DNA of 8,613 nt from Candidatus Moraniibacteriota bacterium (GTDB taxonomy: Bacteria > Patescibacteriota > Minisyncoccia > Moranbacterales > UBA2206), in the NCBI GenBank assembly GCA_023261605.1, contig JAHFOP010000038.1:1-8613 (forward strand), in the 5' to 3' direction. Positions within the stretch are counted from its first letter, which is position 1, and the number at the start of each line of letters is the position of its first letter. Below, piece after piece: positions 1-6,963 of the stretch. A program made the position numbers and the translations under genes. The notes beneath the pieces were generated by a model, which was not told the DNA's origin, ran no database searches, and worked only from the letters and a program-made list of their open reading frames with translations.

Positions 1-798
1 CGCCGTTTTTATATTAACATCTTGGATGATGACATTTTGGCTGTAAATCGGATGAATGGTCCACATCGGTCCATTCAAGATGGACAATCCTGAAACACGG
101 ACGCGGTCGCAGTTGACAAATTCGATGAAGCTGGGACGCAGGCCTTCTTTGACCGTGCCAAAAACACGTTGATCCGTGGGAATATTTGCTTCGCCCATTG
201 AATATACCTTAGAGATTCCGACACCGGTGAAATTCCACCAGGCCTGGCCTTGTCCATCTAGTGTGCCACTGCCTGTTATGGCGATATTTTCGGCGTTAGA
301 CGCATAGATAGGAGCGGAATAGTTGTAATATTCCACGCCTTCAAAACGGGAGAATACTGGTGGCAGATAGTCTTCGAATTTGTCGCTGAAAAGCAGGGTG
401 GCATCTTGTTGAATCTCCAGATGGATGTTGCTGGCGAGTTTGATTGGGCCGGTGAGCCAAGTTCCAGGCGGAACCAGCACTTTTCCTCCGCCCAATTTGG
501 CACAGGCCGAAATTGCTTTGGCAAAGGCCGCGGTGTTTTCTGTTTCTCGGCCGGAAATGGCGCCATAGTCAGAAATGTTGCAAACTCGATCGGGAAATTG
601 AGTTTCTGTTATATCCAGAGAATCCGCGAAGGGAACAGTGAGGGATGTTTTAAGTTGGGGAATTTTAGCGTCTGGCGCTGGATTTTCTTGGGGGAAATTG
701 ATGGTGCGGTAGATTCTGGCCGTCAAAAAAAAGTTGCCAAGGATGACAAGAACTAGAGCAAAGATAAAAATATATTTTTGCAGGTAACGTGAAAACAT
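1..798 (-). CDS. GH28 polygalacturonase-like protein, N-terminal part (C-terminus beyond window)
   Basis: An open frame runs from ATG at 798 off the left edge and gives 266 residues without a stop. Residues 9-27 are a hydrophobic signal anchor. A linker of about 45 residues follows, then the start of a right-handed beta-helix of the pectin-lyase fold. Typical GH28 landmarks are YGAISGRETENTAAFAKAI (78-96), GGGKVLVPPGTWLTGPI (103-119), the GSGTLDGQGQAWW segment (176-188), and PSFIEFVNC with NGPMWTIHP (222-250). GH28 enzymes hydrolyse galacturonosyl or rhamnogalacturonan linkages by inversion. The catalytic NTD, DD and GHG motifs normally lie just after this point, so activity cannot be judged here. 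The gene starts 17 bp after the stop of the GT-C gene and is probably its operon partner. No Shine-Dalgarno motif precedes the start. The family call is firm; the substrate is unknown. Confidence 0.88.
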   Translation of the reverse strand, partial: MFSRYLQKYIFIFALVLVILGNFFLTARIYRTINFPQENPAPDAKIPQLKTSLTVPFADSLDITETQFPDRVCNISDYGAISGRETENTAAFAKAISACAKLGGGKVLVPPGTWLTGPIKLASNIHLEIQQDATLLFSDKFEDYLPPVFSRFEGVEYYNYSAPIYASNAENIAITGSGTLDGQGQAWWNFTGVGISKVYSMGEANIPTDQRVFGTVKEGLRPSFIEFVNCDRVRVSGLSILNGPMWTIHPIYSQNVIIQDVNIKTA

Positions 799-815
799 AA
801 TGGGAGAGACTGGTT

Positions 816-2738
816 TTATTTGGCAATATTTTCAACGGGAACAATTTTCACAAAATCATTGGCACGTCCGCCGATATTGATGCGCCAGATACCTGATTCT
901 TCGGAAGAATATAGTTTCTTGAAATTGACCGAATCGTTGAAAATGGCAGACATCTTGAGCGAGCGGCTTTTTCTCCCGGCGGAAACGACGAAATATTTGA
1001 AGTCAGTCCCAAGGACATCTTTTTTACTGAAACTGACTTTGCAAGTGCCCAGAAAGGTTTCGCAGACAGCGCCTTTGTCCGACCAAATAGTGATGTCCTT
1101 GGCGTTGGGCAAAGTGTTAAGGAAACGCGCGGCCTCATAACTTCCATCTCCCATATCTTTGAGATTGAGGACATATTTTTGCGGCAGCAGAAGACTGGCG
1201 TAATTGAAAAAGAAAGGAGAGATAAGAAAGAGGCTGCCAATGGAGAGAATGATTGCCAGTGCATACGCTAAATTTGCGCGCATTGAGTGTTTTATGTTTT
1301 CCCAAGGTAAGCGCGAAAGGGATTGTTTGAGGCCAATAGCGGCAATTATAGAGGCTAGGGGGAAAATGGCGATCTGATAGCGGGTGGTGGCTATCACATG
1401 ATTGACTTCTGATGCAATGTAGTAGAGAACTATGAAGATGGAAAAATACAAAACTACGGCAGATTCCTTGGAGTCGGTTTCAACTCGGCGGAACGAATTG
1501 GTAAAGATGGCCCAAATAAAAAAGAGAAAAACTATGGGCGTGAGACTGAAAATGAGCACATACAAATTAGAGGAAAGTTCTGAGATAAATCTTATCGCGC
1601 TAAAGCCACTTCCTCCTTTGGGCGAGGCGATATCCGCTTCAAAATCAACAAACCTCATGTTGCTGTACACATTGGCGATAACAAAAATTGTGCCGAAAAT
1701 TAGCAAAACACTGAATGTTTTTTTGAAAACTTGTTTATATTTAGCCAAAAAATCAATGATTTTGGCAGAAAAGAAATTTTTGAAAAGAACTAGGTCGGCA
1801 AAAATGATGCCTAAGAATATGACAAAAATCGGCCAGGTGGATTTGAAAGCCGGGCTGAGGAAAGTGCCCTTTAGAACCATAGCGGGCATGAGCCAGCAGG
1901 CTGGGAAAAGAATGAAAAACACTGCCATGGAAATGGCAATGAGTGCCAAGTATTCCAGCATGGATTTTTTCAGATAGTCGGAAATTTTTTTGCGGGGATG
2001 GAAATTGTAAATATATTCCAAAAAAAGCAGGCCGAGCAAATACACATAAAGAATATTGGCTACATATTTAGTGAGAATGGACAGGCCTAGAAATATTCCT
2101 GCCGCGATTAGATATTTTTTTTGCCGAACAATTTCAAGAAACATTTTCCCGGGAGTGTCATTGGCCAGGTCAATTTTCTCAACATGAGTGTTTAGCGCGG
2201 ATTTTTTTTGATGGAGCAAATAGGCCAAAATAGTCAGCGGGAGAAATCCCCACAGCAATGAATCCGGATTGATGATAAGAGAAATGCCTAGGATGATGGG
2301 GGAAAGGCCGATGAAGATGAGGGACAAAAGCGCAATGGTGGTGTCAAAAAGTTTTTTCAGAAAAAAGTAGAACAAGAGCAAAAAAAGCAAGCTGGTCAGA
2401 TAGATCGGCAGACGAAACGAGAAGTTTATCTTTTCGATAGCAGTCGCCACTTCTTGGGTCTTGGGCTCTTGGCGCAGTGATTTGTAGGGCATTGGATCAA
2501 TGGACCAAAGTCCCGGACCGGCCAAAATAGCGGTGGTGATCCCTGGCTTGTCATTGATATTGGTGCTTCTCCATTTCCGCTCAGAAACGGCGGTCCAGAA
2601 TTTGGAAATCCGTTTATAAGTCCAATAAGGTTCGTCCACAGAGGAGTATTTATCGATTCGTGGCAAAGCAAAAAAAACGTTTGTGGCTAAAACGATGGAA
2701 ATTATGACTAAGGTTATTGTTTTCTTGCGACGCATCAT
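816..2738 (-). CDS. GT39/ArnT-like membrane glycosyltransferase (GT-C fold), 640 aa
   Basis: This is a polytopic membrane protein with about 12-13 hydrophobic helices (the first at 8-25, the last near 489-512) and a soluble C-terminal domain (about 520-640) that would face outside. The first outer loop carries the acidic pair D35-E36 in the segment SSVDEPYWTY and then DKPGITTAILAGPGLW (63-78). This arrangement matches the PMT/ArnT family, where an acidic residue in the first loop binds acceptor or metal. Further family-like segments are NPDSLLWG (157-164) and TTRYQIAIFP (451-460). Such enzymes move a sugar from a polyprenyl-phosphate carrier to an outer-face acceptor. C559 and C566 could form a disulfide in the C-terminal domain. 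The frame stays open upstream to 2831, but those 31 residues would overlap the GT2 gene. ATG at 2738, 7 bp after the GT2 stop, starts directly on the first helix. The donor is presumably made by the adjacent GT2; the acceptor is unknown. Confidence 0.85.
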   Translation of the reverse strand: MMRRKKTITLVIISIVLATNVFFALPRIDKYSSVDEPYWTYKRISKFWTAVSERKWRSTNINDKPGITTAILAGPGLWSIDPMPYKSLRQEPKTQEVATAIEKINFSFRLPIYLTSLLFLLLFYFFLKKLFDTTIALLSLIFIGLSPIILGISLIINPDSLLWGFLPLTILAYLLHQKKSALNTHVEKIDLANDTPGKMFLEIVRQKKYLIAAGIFLGLSILTKYVANILYVYLLGLLFLEYIYNFHPRKKISDYLKKSMLEYLALIAISMAVFFILFPACWLMPAMVLKGTFLSPAFKSTWPIFVIFLGIIFADLVLFKNFFSAKIIDFLAKYKQVFKKTFSVLLIFGTIFVIANVYSNMRFVDFEADIASPKGGSGFSAIRFISELSSNLYVLIFSLTPIVFLFFIWAIFTNSFRRVETDSKESAVVLYFSIFIVLYYIASEVNHVIATTRYQIAIFPLASIIAAIGLKQSLSRLPWENIKHSMRANLAYALAIILSIGSLFLISPFFFNYASLLLPQKYVLNLKDMGDGSYEAARFLNTLPNAKDITIWSDKGAVCETFLGTCKVSFSKKDVLGTDFKYFVVSAGRKSRSLKMSAIFNDSVNFKKLYSSEESGIWRINIGGRANDFVKIVPVENIAK

Positions 2739-2745
2739 AAAAATA

Positions 2746-3684
2746 CTACACTTTCTTTTTCCTGATGATATACATCGGGCGGTCGATGACTTCGCTGTGG
2801 ATATTGGCGATGTAAAGTGCCATGAGACCAATGGATGTCAGGACGATGCCCACCATAAATAAGATGAGAATGGCCAAGTTTTCTGAGTCAGAGAAAGTTG
2901 AGGCAAAGTGCCAATGGAAAAAATATTTACCCAAGAATATGTAAAAGCCTGCAATTCCAGAAAGCAAGGTGATGACAACGCCTAGGTTGCCGGCCAGTTT
3001 CAAAGGCAAAAGACTGAGAGATATGAAGCTGTTAAGTGCCAGCTTGAAAAGTTTCCAAAAGCTGTAGCTGGCGTCGCCATGGATTCGTTCATTGGCTTCA
3101 AATTGGATGTAGGCACGTCGGAAACCCAGCCAATCAATAAGGGCGCGAGTCATGCGGTTAGTCTCTGTGAAACGATTGAACTCCGAAATCACGGCTCGGT
3201 CAAGCAGGCGAAAATCGGTGGTGTTCGGGACAACTTTCACTTCAGCAATCCGATTGATTATCTCATAGAAAAGTTTCGAACCGATTTTTTTCAAAATGCC
3301 AACGCTTTTATTGGCATTTCTTACGCCCACCACCACTTCAAATCCTTCCTCCCACTTCTTCAAAAATTCCGGAATAAGTTCGACCGGATGTTGCAAATCG
3401 GCGTCAACCATAATGGCTGCGTCTCCTTGGCAATTGTTGAGTGCGGCGGTTGTGGCCAATTCTTTGCCGAAATTTCGCGAGAAATCAAGATATTTCACGT
3501 TCGGGTCGATCGCGGTCAATCTTTCAATCTCACCGATGGTGTTGTCGCTCGAACCGTCATTGACGAAAAAAATGTCGAATGTATAGTTCGGGCAAGCAGC
3601 AAAAATTTTTTGCAATTCTTGGTGCACTAAAGGAATGTTTTTTTCCTCATTGTACGCCGGAATAATGATGGAAACTGATTTCAT
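2746..3684 (-). CDS. Polyprenyl-phosphate glycosyltransferase, GT2 family (GtrB/DPM1-like)
   Basis: This 312-residue protein has the usual length and layout of GtrB/Dpm1 enzymes, a GT-A domain followed by two membrane helices (about 231-253 and 268-294). Visible motifs are IIPAYNEE (7-14), the nucleotide-binding VNDGSSDNT (41-49), the metal-binding DADLQHP (94-100, DxD at D94 and D96), DFRLLDR (157-163), and the interface segment GDASYSFWKLFKLA (203-216). The enzyme should transfer a sugar from a nucleotide donor to undecaprenyl phosphate on the cytoplasmic face. The sugar (glucose, mannose, GlcNAc or aminoarabinose) cannot be read from the sequence. It lies directly upstream of the GT-C gene with a 7-bp gap, the classic pairing of carrier-charging and carrier-using enzymes. 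A candidate extended -10 promoter lies just upstream and would give a leader of only about 14 nt with no Shine-Dalgarno motif. Confidence 0.92.
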   Translation of the reverse strand: MKSVSIIIPAYNEEKNIPLVHQELQKIFAACPNYTFDIFFVNDGSSDNTIGEIERLTAIDPNVKYLDFSRNFGKELATTAALNNCQGDAAIMVDADLQHPVELIPEFLKKWEEGFEVVVGVRNANKSVGILKKIGSKLFYEIINRIAEVKVVPNTTDFRLLDRAVISEFNRFTETNRMTRALIDWLGFRRAYIQFEANERIHGDASYSFWKLFKLALNSFISLSLLPLKLAGNLGVVITLLSGIAGFYIFLGKYFFHWHFASTFSDSENLAILILFMVGIVLTSIGLMALYIANIHSEVIDRPMYIIRKKKV

Positions 3685-3704
3685 GGGAGTAGATGTTTAA
3701 ATGA

Positions 3705-3713
3705 AGTATAGCA
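3705..3713 (-). promoter_or_regulatory. Candidate extended -10 promoter for the GT2-GT39-GH28 operon
   Basis: Read on the minus strand, the sequence is TGCTATACT, an extended -10 (TGn plus TATACT) ending 20 bp before the GT2 start codon. No convincing -35 lies 16-18 bp upstream, which extended -10 promoters can tolerate. Transcription would begin around 3698, leaving a very short leader. The element sits in the 50-bp gap after the metallophosphoesterase stop. The downstream three genes could thus be expressed independently of it. Confidence 0.4.
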
Positions 3714-3734
3714 TAAATTGAGCTTTGATGAAAA

Positions 3735-4724
3735 TCAAGGGGCGAAGGCGTAGCTGATTGAATAATTTTTCAAATCGATGATGCCATAGACGCCGAAATA
3801 GCCGGTGCGAGTCAAGGCTGCTTGGCCGTAATAGTTTATTCTGTCATATTGTTTTTGCCAAGGAACATGCCAGTGTCCTGAGAGAACCAGCTTCACGTTT
3901 CCGCTTTCGCGCAAGATATTTTCCAAGTCAGCATATCTAGGCAAGAGATTTCCGACGTAGGGAAAATTATCGCCGGTAAAATCATGAATATTGCCAGAAG
4001 ATAAACCGCCGTCAAAAATGGGGATATGCATCGCGACCACAACTTGGTTTTTTGTCGCCAAAGTGTTTTTCAGCCAGTCAAGTTGCGCTTGATCGATGGT
4101 GCCTTGATAATCTCCATTGCTTTCAACATCATCCAAAACTATGATGCGCGTGTGGCCATAGTCGACGTAATAATATTTATTATTCGCTACACCCAAAATT
4201 GACATCACTTTATCATTGTCATGATTACCCTTCACCCAGATGACGTGCATATGTTTTTCTTGCGCGATGCGCTCCAAAACGCGCGCGTAATTGTCGTCGC
4301 CCGAATTGGTGTTGTCACCGGTGGCAATGACAGTGTCGATACCTTGGTTTTGCAACGCAGAAAAAACTTGGGGCAAATAGTCGCTGTAGCGTCGCGGAAA
4401 CATAAGTCCGCTATTAATGTCGCGCCGTTTGAAACGGTCGGCGTGAATGTCGCTGACCCAGCCAATCTTTTCATGTTCTTGCGCGAAGTCTGATTTTTTG
4501 AAAAAAGGCATGTCTCTGCGCAGAAAATTGTTGGCTTTTTGCGCGACGAGCGCATCTTTCGGATGGCCGATTTCAAAAGTTATTTTTCCGTCAATATCAT
4601 ATATGCGCAGAAAAAACACAGCGCAAAGAACAAGAACTACGGCCAAAAAAAGAAAACAAAGACTCGGCCAGCGAGAAATTTTTTTGAAACTGTTTGTGAT
4701 TTTTGATTTCGAAAGGCCAAACAT
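3735..4724 (-). CDS. Membrane-anchored calcineurin-like metallophosphoesterase
   Basis: A 329-residue protein with a single N-terminal membrane helix (about 21-40) and a complete two-metal phosphoesterase core. The metal ligands appear in family order: D92 and H94 in SDIHAD, D137 in TGDNTN, N167 and H168 in KGNHDN, H233 in AMHIP, and H284 and H286 in SGHWHV. The catalytic domain follows the anchor and would face outside if the helix acts as a signal anchor. The family hydrolyses phosphomonoesters or diesters, including nucleotides, lipid head groups and pyrophosphates, and the substrate cannot be told here. Its position before carrier-lipid glycosyltransferases makes a phospho-glycan or lipid-phosphate substrate conceivable, but this is inference. 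It ends in TGA, evidence against TGA recoding. The start at 4724 has no Shine-Dalgarno motif. A weak TATAAA (4755-4750, minus) is the only promoter hint. Confidence 0.88.
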   Translation of the reverse strand: MFGLSKSKITNSFKKISRWPSLCFLFLAVVLVLCAVFFLRIYDIDGKITFEIGHPKDALVAQKANNFLRRDMPFFKKSDFAQEHEKIGWVSDIHADRFKRRDINSGLMFPRRYSDYLPQVFSALQNQGIDTVIATGDNTNSGDDNYARVLERIAQEKHMHVIWVKGNHDNDKVMSILGVANNKYYYVDYGHTRIIVLDDVESNGDYQGTIDQAQLDWLKNTLATKNQVVVAMHIPIFDGGLSSGNIHDFTGDNFPYVGNLLPRYADLENILRESGNVKLVLSGHWHVPWQKQYDRINYYGQAALTRTGYFGVYGIIDLKNYSISYAFAP

Positions 4725-4815
4725 ATTTTCGAGCGTTTAAAATGGCAAGTTTATACACATAGCTTACCCGATAAGCCTGTTTTTGTAAAACATTAACTTG
4801 AGGCTACCATTGCTT

Positions 4816-4844
4816 TTGCCAAGTACTTTATTTTGGCGTAGAAT
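4816..4844 (+). promoter_or_regulatory. Sigma-70-type promoter of the AbrB-like gene
   Basis: The -35 TTGCCA (4816-4821) is separated by exactly 17 bp from the -10 TAGAAT (4839-4844). Each box matches the consensus at five of six positions. The predicted start of transcription near 4851 falls at the first base of the palindromic operator region, giving a leader of about 40 nt before ATG 4891. Confidence 0.6.
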
Positions 4845-4845
4845 G

Positions 4846-4882
4846 GGTATAGGTATTTAGATACCTATTTAAATAAGTATCT
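4846..4882 (+). promoter_or_regulatory. Interlocking palindromes, probable operator of the AbrB-like protein
   Basis: The motif GGTAT/ATACC recurs four times. There are direct copies at 4846-4850 and 4852-4856, an inverted copy at 4861-4865, and a variant (AGTATCT) at 4876-4882. AGGTAT-TTAG-ATACCT (4851-4866) is a perfect inverted repeat. A larger 24-bp palindrome (4859-4882, arms AGATAC and GTATCT around an AT-rich core) has one mismatched pair and shares an arm with the first. The array starts at the predicted transcription start and ends 8 bp before the start codon, as expected for an autoregulatory operator. In RNA it would also fold into alternative hairpins. Operator function is inference. 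Confidence 0.5.
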
Positions 4883-4890
4883 CAAAAAAT

Positions 4891-5067
4891 ATGTCAGTAA
4901 GAATTCAAGAAGAAAAAAATATTCGTAAATTGTCCAAAATTGGCAAACAATCTGTCGGCGTCACTCTGCCGATTGAAGAAGTCCGCTCGCTGGGTTGGCG
5001 CGAAGGCCAAAAACTGGCTGTCAAAAGAATTAAAGGTGGGTTTGAGGTGAGGGATTGGAGGAAATAG
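4891..5067 (+). CDS. AbrB/MazE/SpoVT-like DNA-binding protein, 58 aa
   Basis: This small gene encodes a single swapped-hairpin AbrB-type domain. Residues 13-57 read as a beta-strand pattern with the hallmarks KIGKQSVGVTLPIEEVRSLG (16-35), then W36-x-x-G39 (WREGQKLAVKR) and a final G-G-F-E-V strand (49-53). The VTLP...LGW..G spacing is diagnostic of the fold, which dimerises and binds DNA. Such proteins serve either as antitoxins or as stand-alone transition-state regulators. No toxin-like gene follows; the next gene is a C5 methyltransferase 78 bp downstream, so a regulator is more likely. The gene has its own promoter and a palindromic operator immediately upstream, supporting autoregulation. 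It has no Shine-Dalgarno motif. The base composition is mixed and it sits at the boundary of the AT-rich block. Family call is good; targets are unknown. Confidence 0.82.
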   Translation: MSVRIQEEKNIRKLSKIGKQSVGVTLPIEEVRSLGWREGQKLAVKRIKGGFEVRDWRK

Positions 5068-5071
5068 GGAG

Positions 5072-5080
5072 TTATCCACA
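5072..5080 (+). promoter_or_regulatory. Perfect DnaA-box sequence TTATCCACA
   Basis: This nonamer equals the classical high-affinity DnaA box. It lies 5 bp after the stop of the AbrB-like gene and just upstream of the promoter of the C5 methyltransferase, next to an AT-rich stretch (5101-5145). No second perfect box or dnaA/dnaN gene was seen, so a role as an origin is unproven and a chance match is possible. Confidence 0.35.
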
Positions 5081-5088
5081 GGTGCAGG

Positions 5089-5128
5089 TTGCAGGGCATT
5101 GATTTTGATGATATAATATCATTATAAT
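5089..5128 (+). promoter_or_regulatory. Twin -10 promoter region of the C5 methyltransferase
   Basis: Two perfect TATAAT boxes occur at 5112-5117 and 5123-5128. The first pairs with TTGCAG (5089-5094) at 17 bp, the second with TTGATT (5099-5104) at 18 bp. The first -10 is embedded in a 15-bp palindrome, ATGATATAATATCAT (5108-5122), that could be a regulator site. Starts near 5124 or 5135 would give leaders of about 10-22 nt, A-rich and without a Shine-Dalgarno motif. Confidence 0.6.
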
Positions 5129-5145
5129 CAAATAAAAACAAAAAA

Positions 5146-6150
5146 ATGGATCAAGCAAGTGTAAGGAATAAAATTATAATACAATCATTATTCGATATGC
5201 CGAAAAAACAAAAAAAAGCTGCTTTCAAATTTATAGATTTATTTGCTGGGATAGGTGGAATACGAACCGGCTTTGAAAGTGTTGGTGGTGAATGTGTTTT
5301 CACCTCCGAATGGGATGAACCAGCTCAAAAAACATATCAAGTAAATTTTGGAGAGTTGCCATATGGCGATATAACCAAAATCAAACCAATAGAAATTCCA
5401 AGCTTCGATATTCTACTTGCAGGTTTCCCTTGTCAGCCTTTTTCGATGGCCGGATTTAAGAAAGGTTTTGCGGATACTAGAGGAACACTTTTTTTTGATA
5501 TTGCAAAAATAATTGAACATCATAAACCGTCGGTAATTTTTTTAGAGAATGTAAGAAATCTTGCGAGTCATGATAAAGGCAATACAATTAAAGTGATTAT
5601 AAACACCCTAGAAAAAATAGGATATAAAGTTTTTTATAAGGTTTTAAATGCTAAGGATTTTGGCTTGCCTCAAAATAGAGCGAGAATTTATATTGTTGGC
5701 TTTAAAGATAAAAATATTGATTTTGAGTTTCCAGAACCTCTAAAAATTAAAACTAGGCTGGGAGATATTTTAGAAAAGAATGTTGATGTCAAATATACCA
5801 TATCAGATAAATTATGGGCAGGACATCAAAGACGCAAAAAAGAACATAGGGAAAAAGGCAATGGTTTCGGATATTCAATGTTTAGTAATAAGTCTGCCTA
5901 TACAAGCACTATTTCAGCCAGATATTACAAAGATGGATCAGAAATTTTGATTGAACAAAAAGGGAAAAACCCGAGAAAATTGACACCGCGTGAAGCTGCC
6001 CGTCTCCAAGGTTACTCAGACGATTTTGTGATTCCCGTTAGTGACAATCAAGCTTACAAACAATTTGGCAATAGCGTTGCAGTGCCAGTGATAAAAATTC
6101 TAGCCAAAAAGATAATGCAAACTGGTGTTTTTGGAAACAAAGCAGATTAA
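5146..6150 (+). CDS. Type II DNA (cytosine-5) methyltransferase
   Basis: A 334-residue single-domain C5 methyltransferase, close to the length of M.HhaI. Conserved motifs are present in order: motif I DLFAGIGG (31-38, SAM binding), motif IV GFPCQPFS (93-100) with catalytic C96, motif VI ENV (134-136), motif VIII QNRAR (176-180), a target-recognition region (about 200-275), motif IX RKLTPREAARLQGY (277-290), and motif X QAYKQFGNSVAVPV (302-315). All expected catalytic residues are intact. It should methylate the target of the adjacent nuclease and so protect the host. ATG 5146 fits the promoter; an internal ATG at 5197 would still keep motif I and cannot be excluded. The gene converges on the nuclease gene with a 4-bp overlap. 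No terminator separates them. Confidence 0.95.
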   Translation: MDQASVRNKIIIQSLFDMPKKQKKAAFKFIDLFAGIGGIRTGFESVGGECVFTSEWDEPAQKTYQVNFGELPYGDITKIKPIEIPSFDILLAGFPCQPFSMAGFKKGFADTRGTLFFDIAKIIEHHKPSVIFLENVRNLASHDKGNTIKVIINTLEKIGYKVFYKVLNAKDFGLPQNRARIYIVGFKDKNIDFEFPEPLKIKTRLGDILEKNVDVKYTISDKLWAGHQRRKKEHREKGNGFGYSMFSNKSAYTSTISARYYKDGSEILIEQKGKNPRKLTPREAARLQGYSDDFVIPVSDNQAYKQFGNSVAVPVIKILAKKIMQTGVFGNKAD

Positions 6151-6929
6151 TAAGTGGAGGTCACTAGGATTTCCCAATATTTGTTATTAGCACGCCATTG
6201 AGAATAGTTTCTTGCATTGCCTTGATACATTCCACTATCAAAAAATATTAAACCTTTTTTTGCACCCTTTATCCAATTTTTAAAAGTAATTGGTTCGCCA
6301 AAGACTATCTTGTGATAGACGCCATCATCATTCTTCAAGCATTTGAACCAGCCACGCTTATTGAATTTTTTTTCAACCTTGGACTTCATTGATTTGACGG
6401 ACCACTTAGCCAGTATCAAATCATCCTTTTGCATAACTTTTGGAACGATTTTCATTTTGTCTCTTCTCTTATCTTTTGAAAAATTATATAAAGCGATAAT
6501 GTTGTTATTTCTATCAATAATCATCGTTTGTCCAAATGAATTGTAGGATCCAATTTTTGGGCAAGGTTCTCCGGACCATGAATATCTTCCCTTTTTATTC
6601 TTGTTAGGTTTTCCAAAAATCTTCAAAAAAGTGTCTCGTGTTATTTTATATCCAGAATCTTTTTTGAAAATATAGTAATCAGCAGACCAATCGCCGAAGG
6701 TTGTTTTCGAGGTTGTATCATTTTTCATTTCAAATCCATGCAGATCAGGAGAGTTACTGGCATTGTGGGAAACTCCCATTTGCGTTTCCAGCCAATGGCC
6801 TTCTTTGCCAGCATGTTTTTTGTGAGCAGTGGACGTGTCTGGTTTTTTGCCTCTGACGTTGGCCGCAAACATGGCTATAATTATCTTTTTCAATTTTTCA
6901 GACTCCTTTTTGTTCATGGGCGCGTCCAT
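6147..6929 (-). CDS. MvaI/BcnI/LlaMI-like type II restriction endonuclease
   Basis: A 260-residue protein that I recognise as the MutH-fold nuclease group of MvaI, BcnI and LlaMI. The active-site signature is visible: E48 in KEGHWLE, then D62, E67 and K69 in SPDLHGFEMK, with the D-x4-E-x-K spacing typical of MvaI-type enzymes. Later conserved-looking blocks are GWFKCLKNDDGVYHK (193-207), FGEPITFKNW (210-219) and FFDSGMYQGNARNYSQW (229-245). Family members cut CC(N/W/S)GG sites, so a related target is expected here. This is inference. It overlaps the C5 methyltransferase tail to tail. The start could be ATG 6929 or ATG 6917 (four residues shorter); neither has a Shine-Dalgarno motif, and the promoter fits both. 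The AT-rich composition resembles its partner. Confidence 0.82.
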   Translation of the reverse strand: MDAPMNKKESEKLKKIIIAMFAANVRGKKPDTSTAHKKHAGKEGHWLETQMGVSHNASNSPDLHGFEMKNDTTSKTTFGDWSADYYIFKKDSGYKITRDTFLKIFGKPNKNKKGRYSWSGEPCPKIGSYNSFGQTMIIDRNNNIIALYNFSKDKRRDKMKIVPKVMQKDDLILAKWSVKSMKSKVEKKFNKRGWFKCLKNDDGVYHKIVFGEPITFKNWIKGAKKGLIFFDSGMYQGNARNYSQWRANNKYWEILVTSTY

Positions 6930-6963
6930 AGTGTTTAGTTTATGTAATTATTCTTCCTCGTTT

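Noticed and set aside
406..756. Open reading frame on the plus strand across the GH28 gene
   Set aside because: The minus-strand frame encodes a clear GH28 protein through the same bases; the plus-strand product resembles no known protein.
1432..1977. Long plus-strand open frame inside the GT39-like gene
   Set aside because: It is antisense to hydrophobic helices, and its lysine- and methionine-rich product is typical of a shadow frame.
2739..2831. Upstream extension of the GT39-like gene to ATG 2831
   Set aside because: It would overlap the GT2 coding sequence by 86 bp, and its 31 residues look like an out-of-frame shadow. The ATG at 2738 leads straight into the first membrane helix.
3079..3630. 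183-residue plus-strand frame inside the GT2 gene
   Set aside because: The minus-strand GT2 motifs are all intact, so the plus frame is a by-product of codon usage.
3723..3740. 7-bp hairpin CTTTGAT-GAAA-ATCAAGG at the end of the metallophosphoesterase gene
   Set aside because: On the transcribed (minus) strand one pair is lost and no T-tract follows, so it is not a credible terminator.
4762..4785. Small hairpin GCTTA-CCCGA-TAAGC followed by CTGTTTTT on the plus strand
   Set aside because: The stem is only 5 bp and no plus-strand gene lies upstream that it could terminate.
4891..6150. Toxin-antitoxin reading of the AbrB-like gene
   Set aside because: MazE-like antitoxins are normally followed at once by a toxin gene. 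Here a 78-bp spacer and an unrelated DNA methyltransferase follow.
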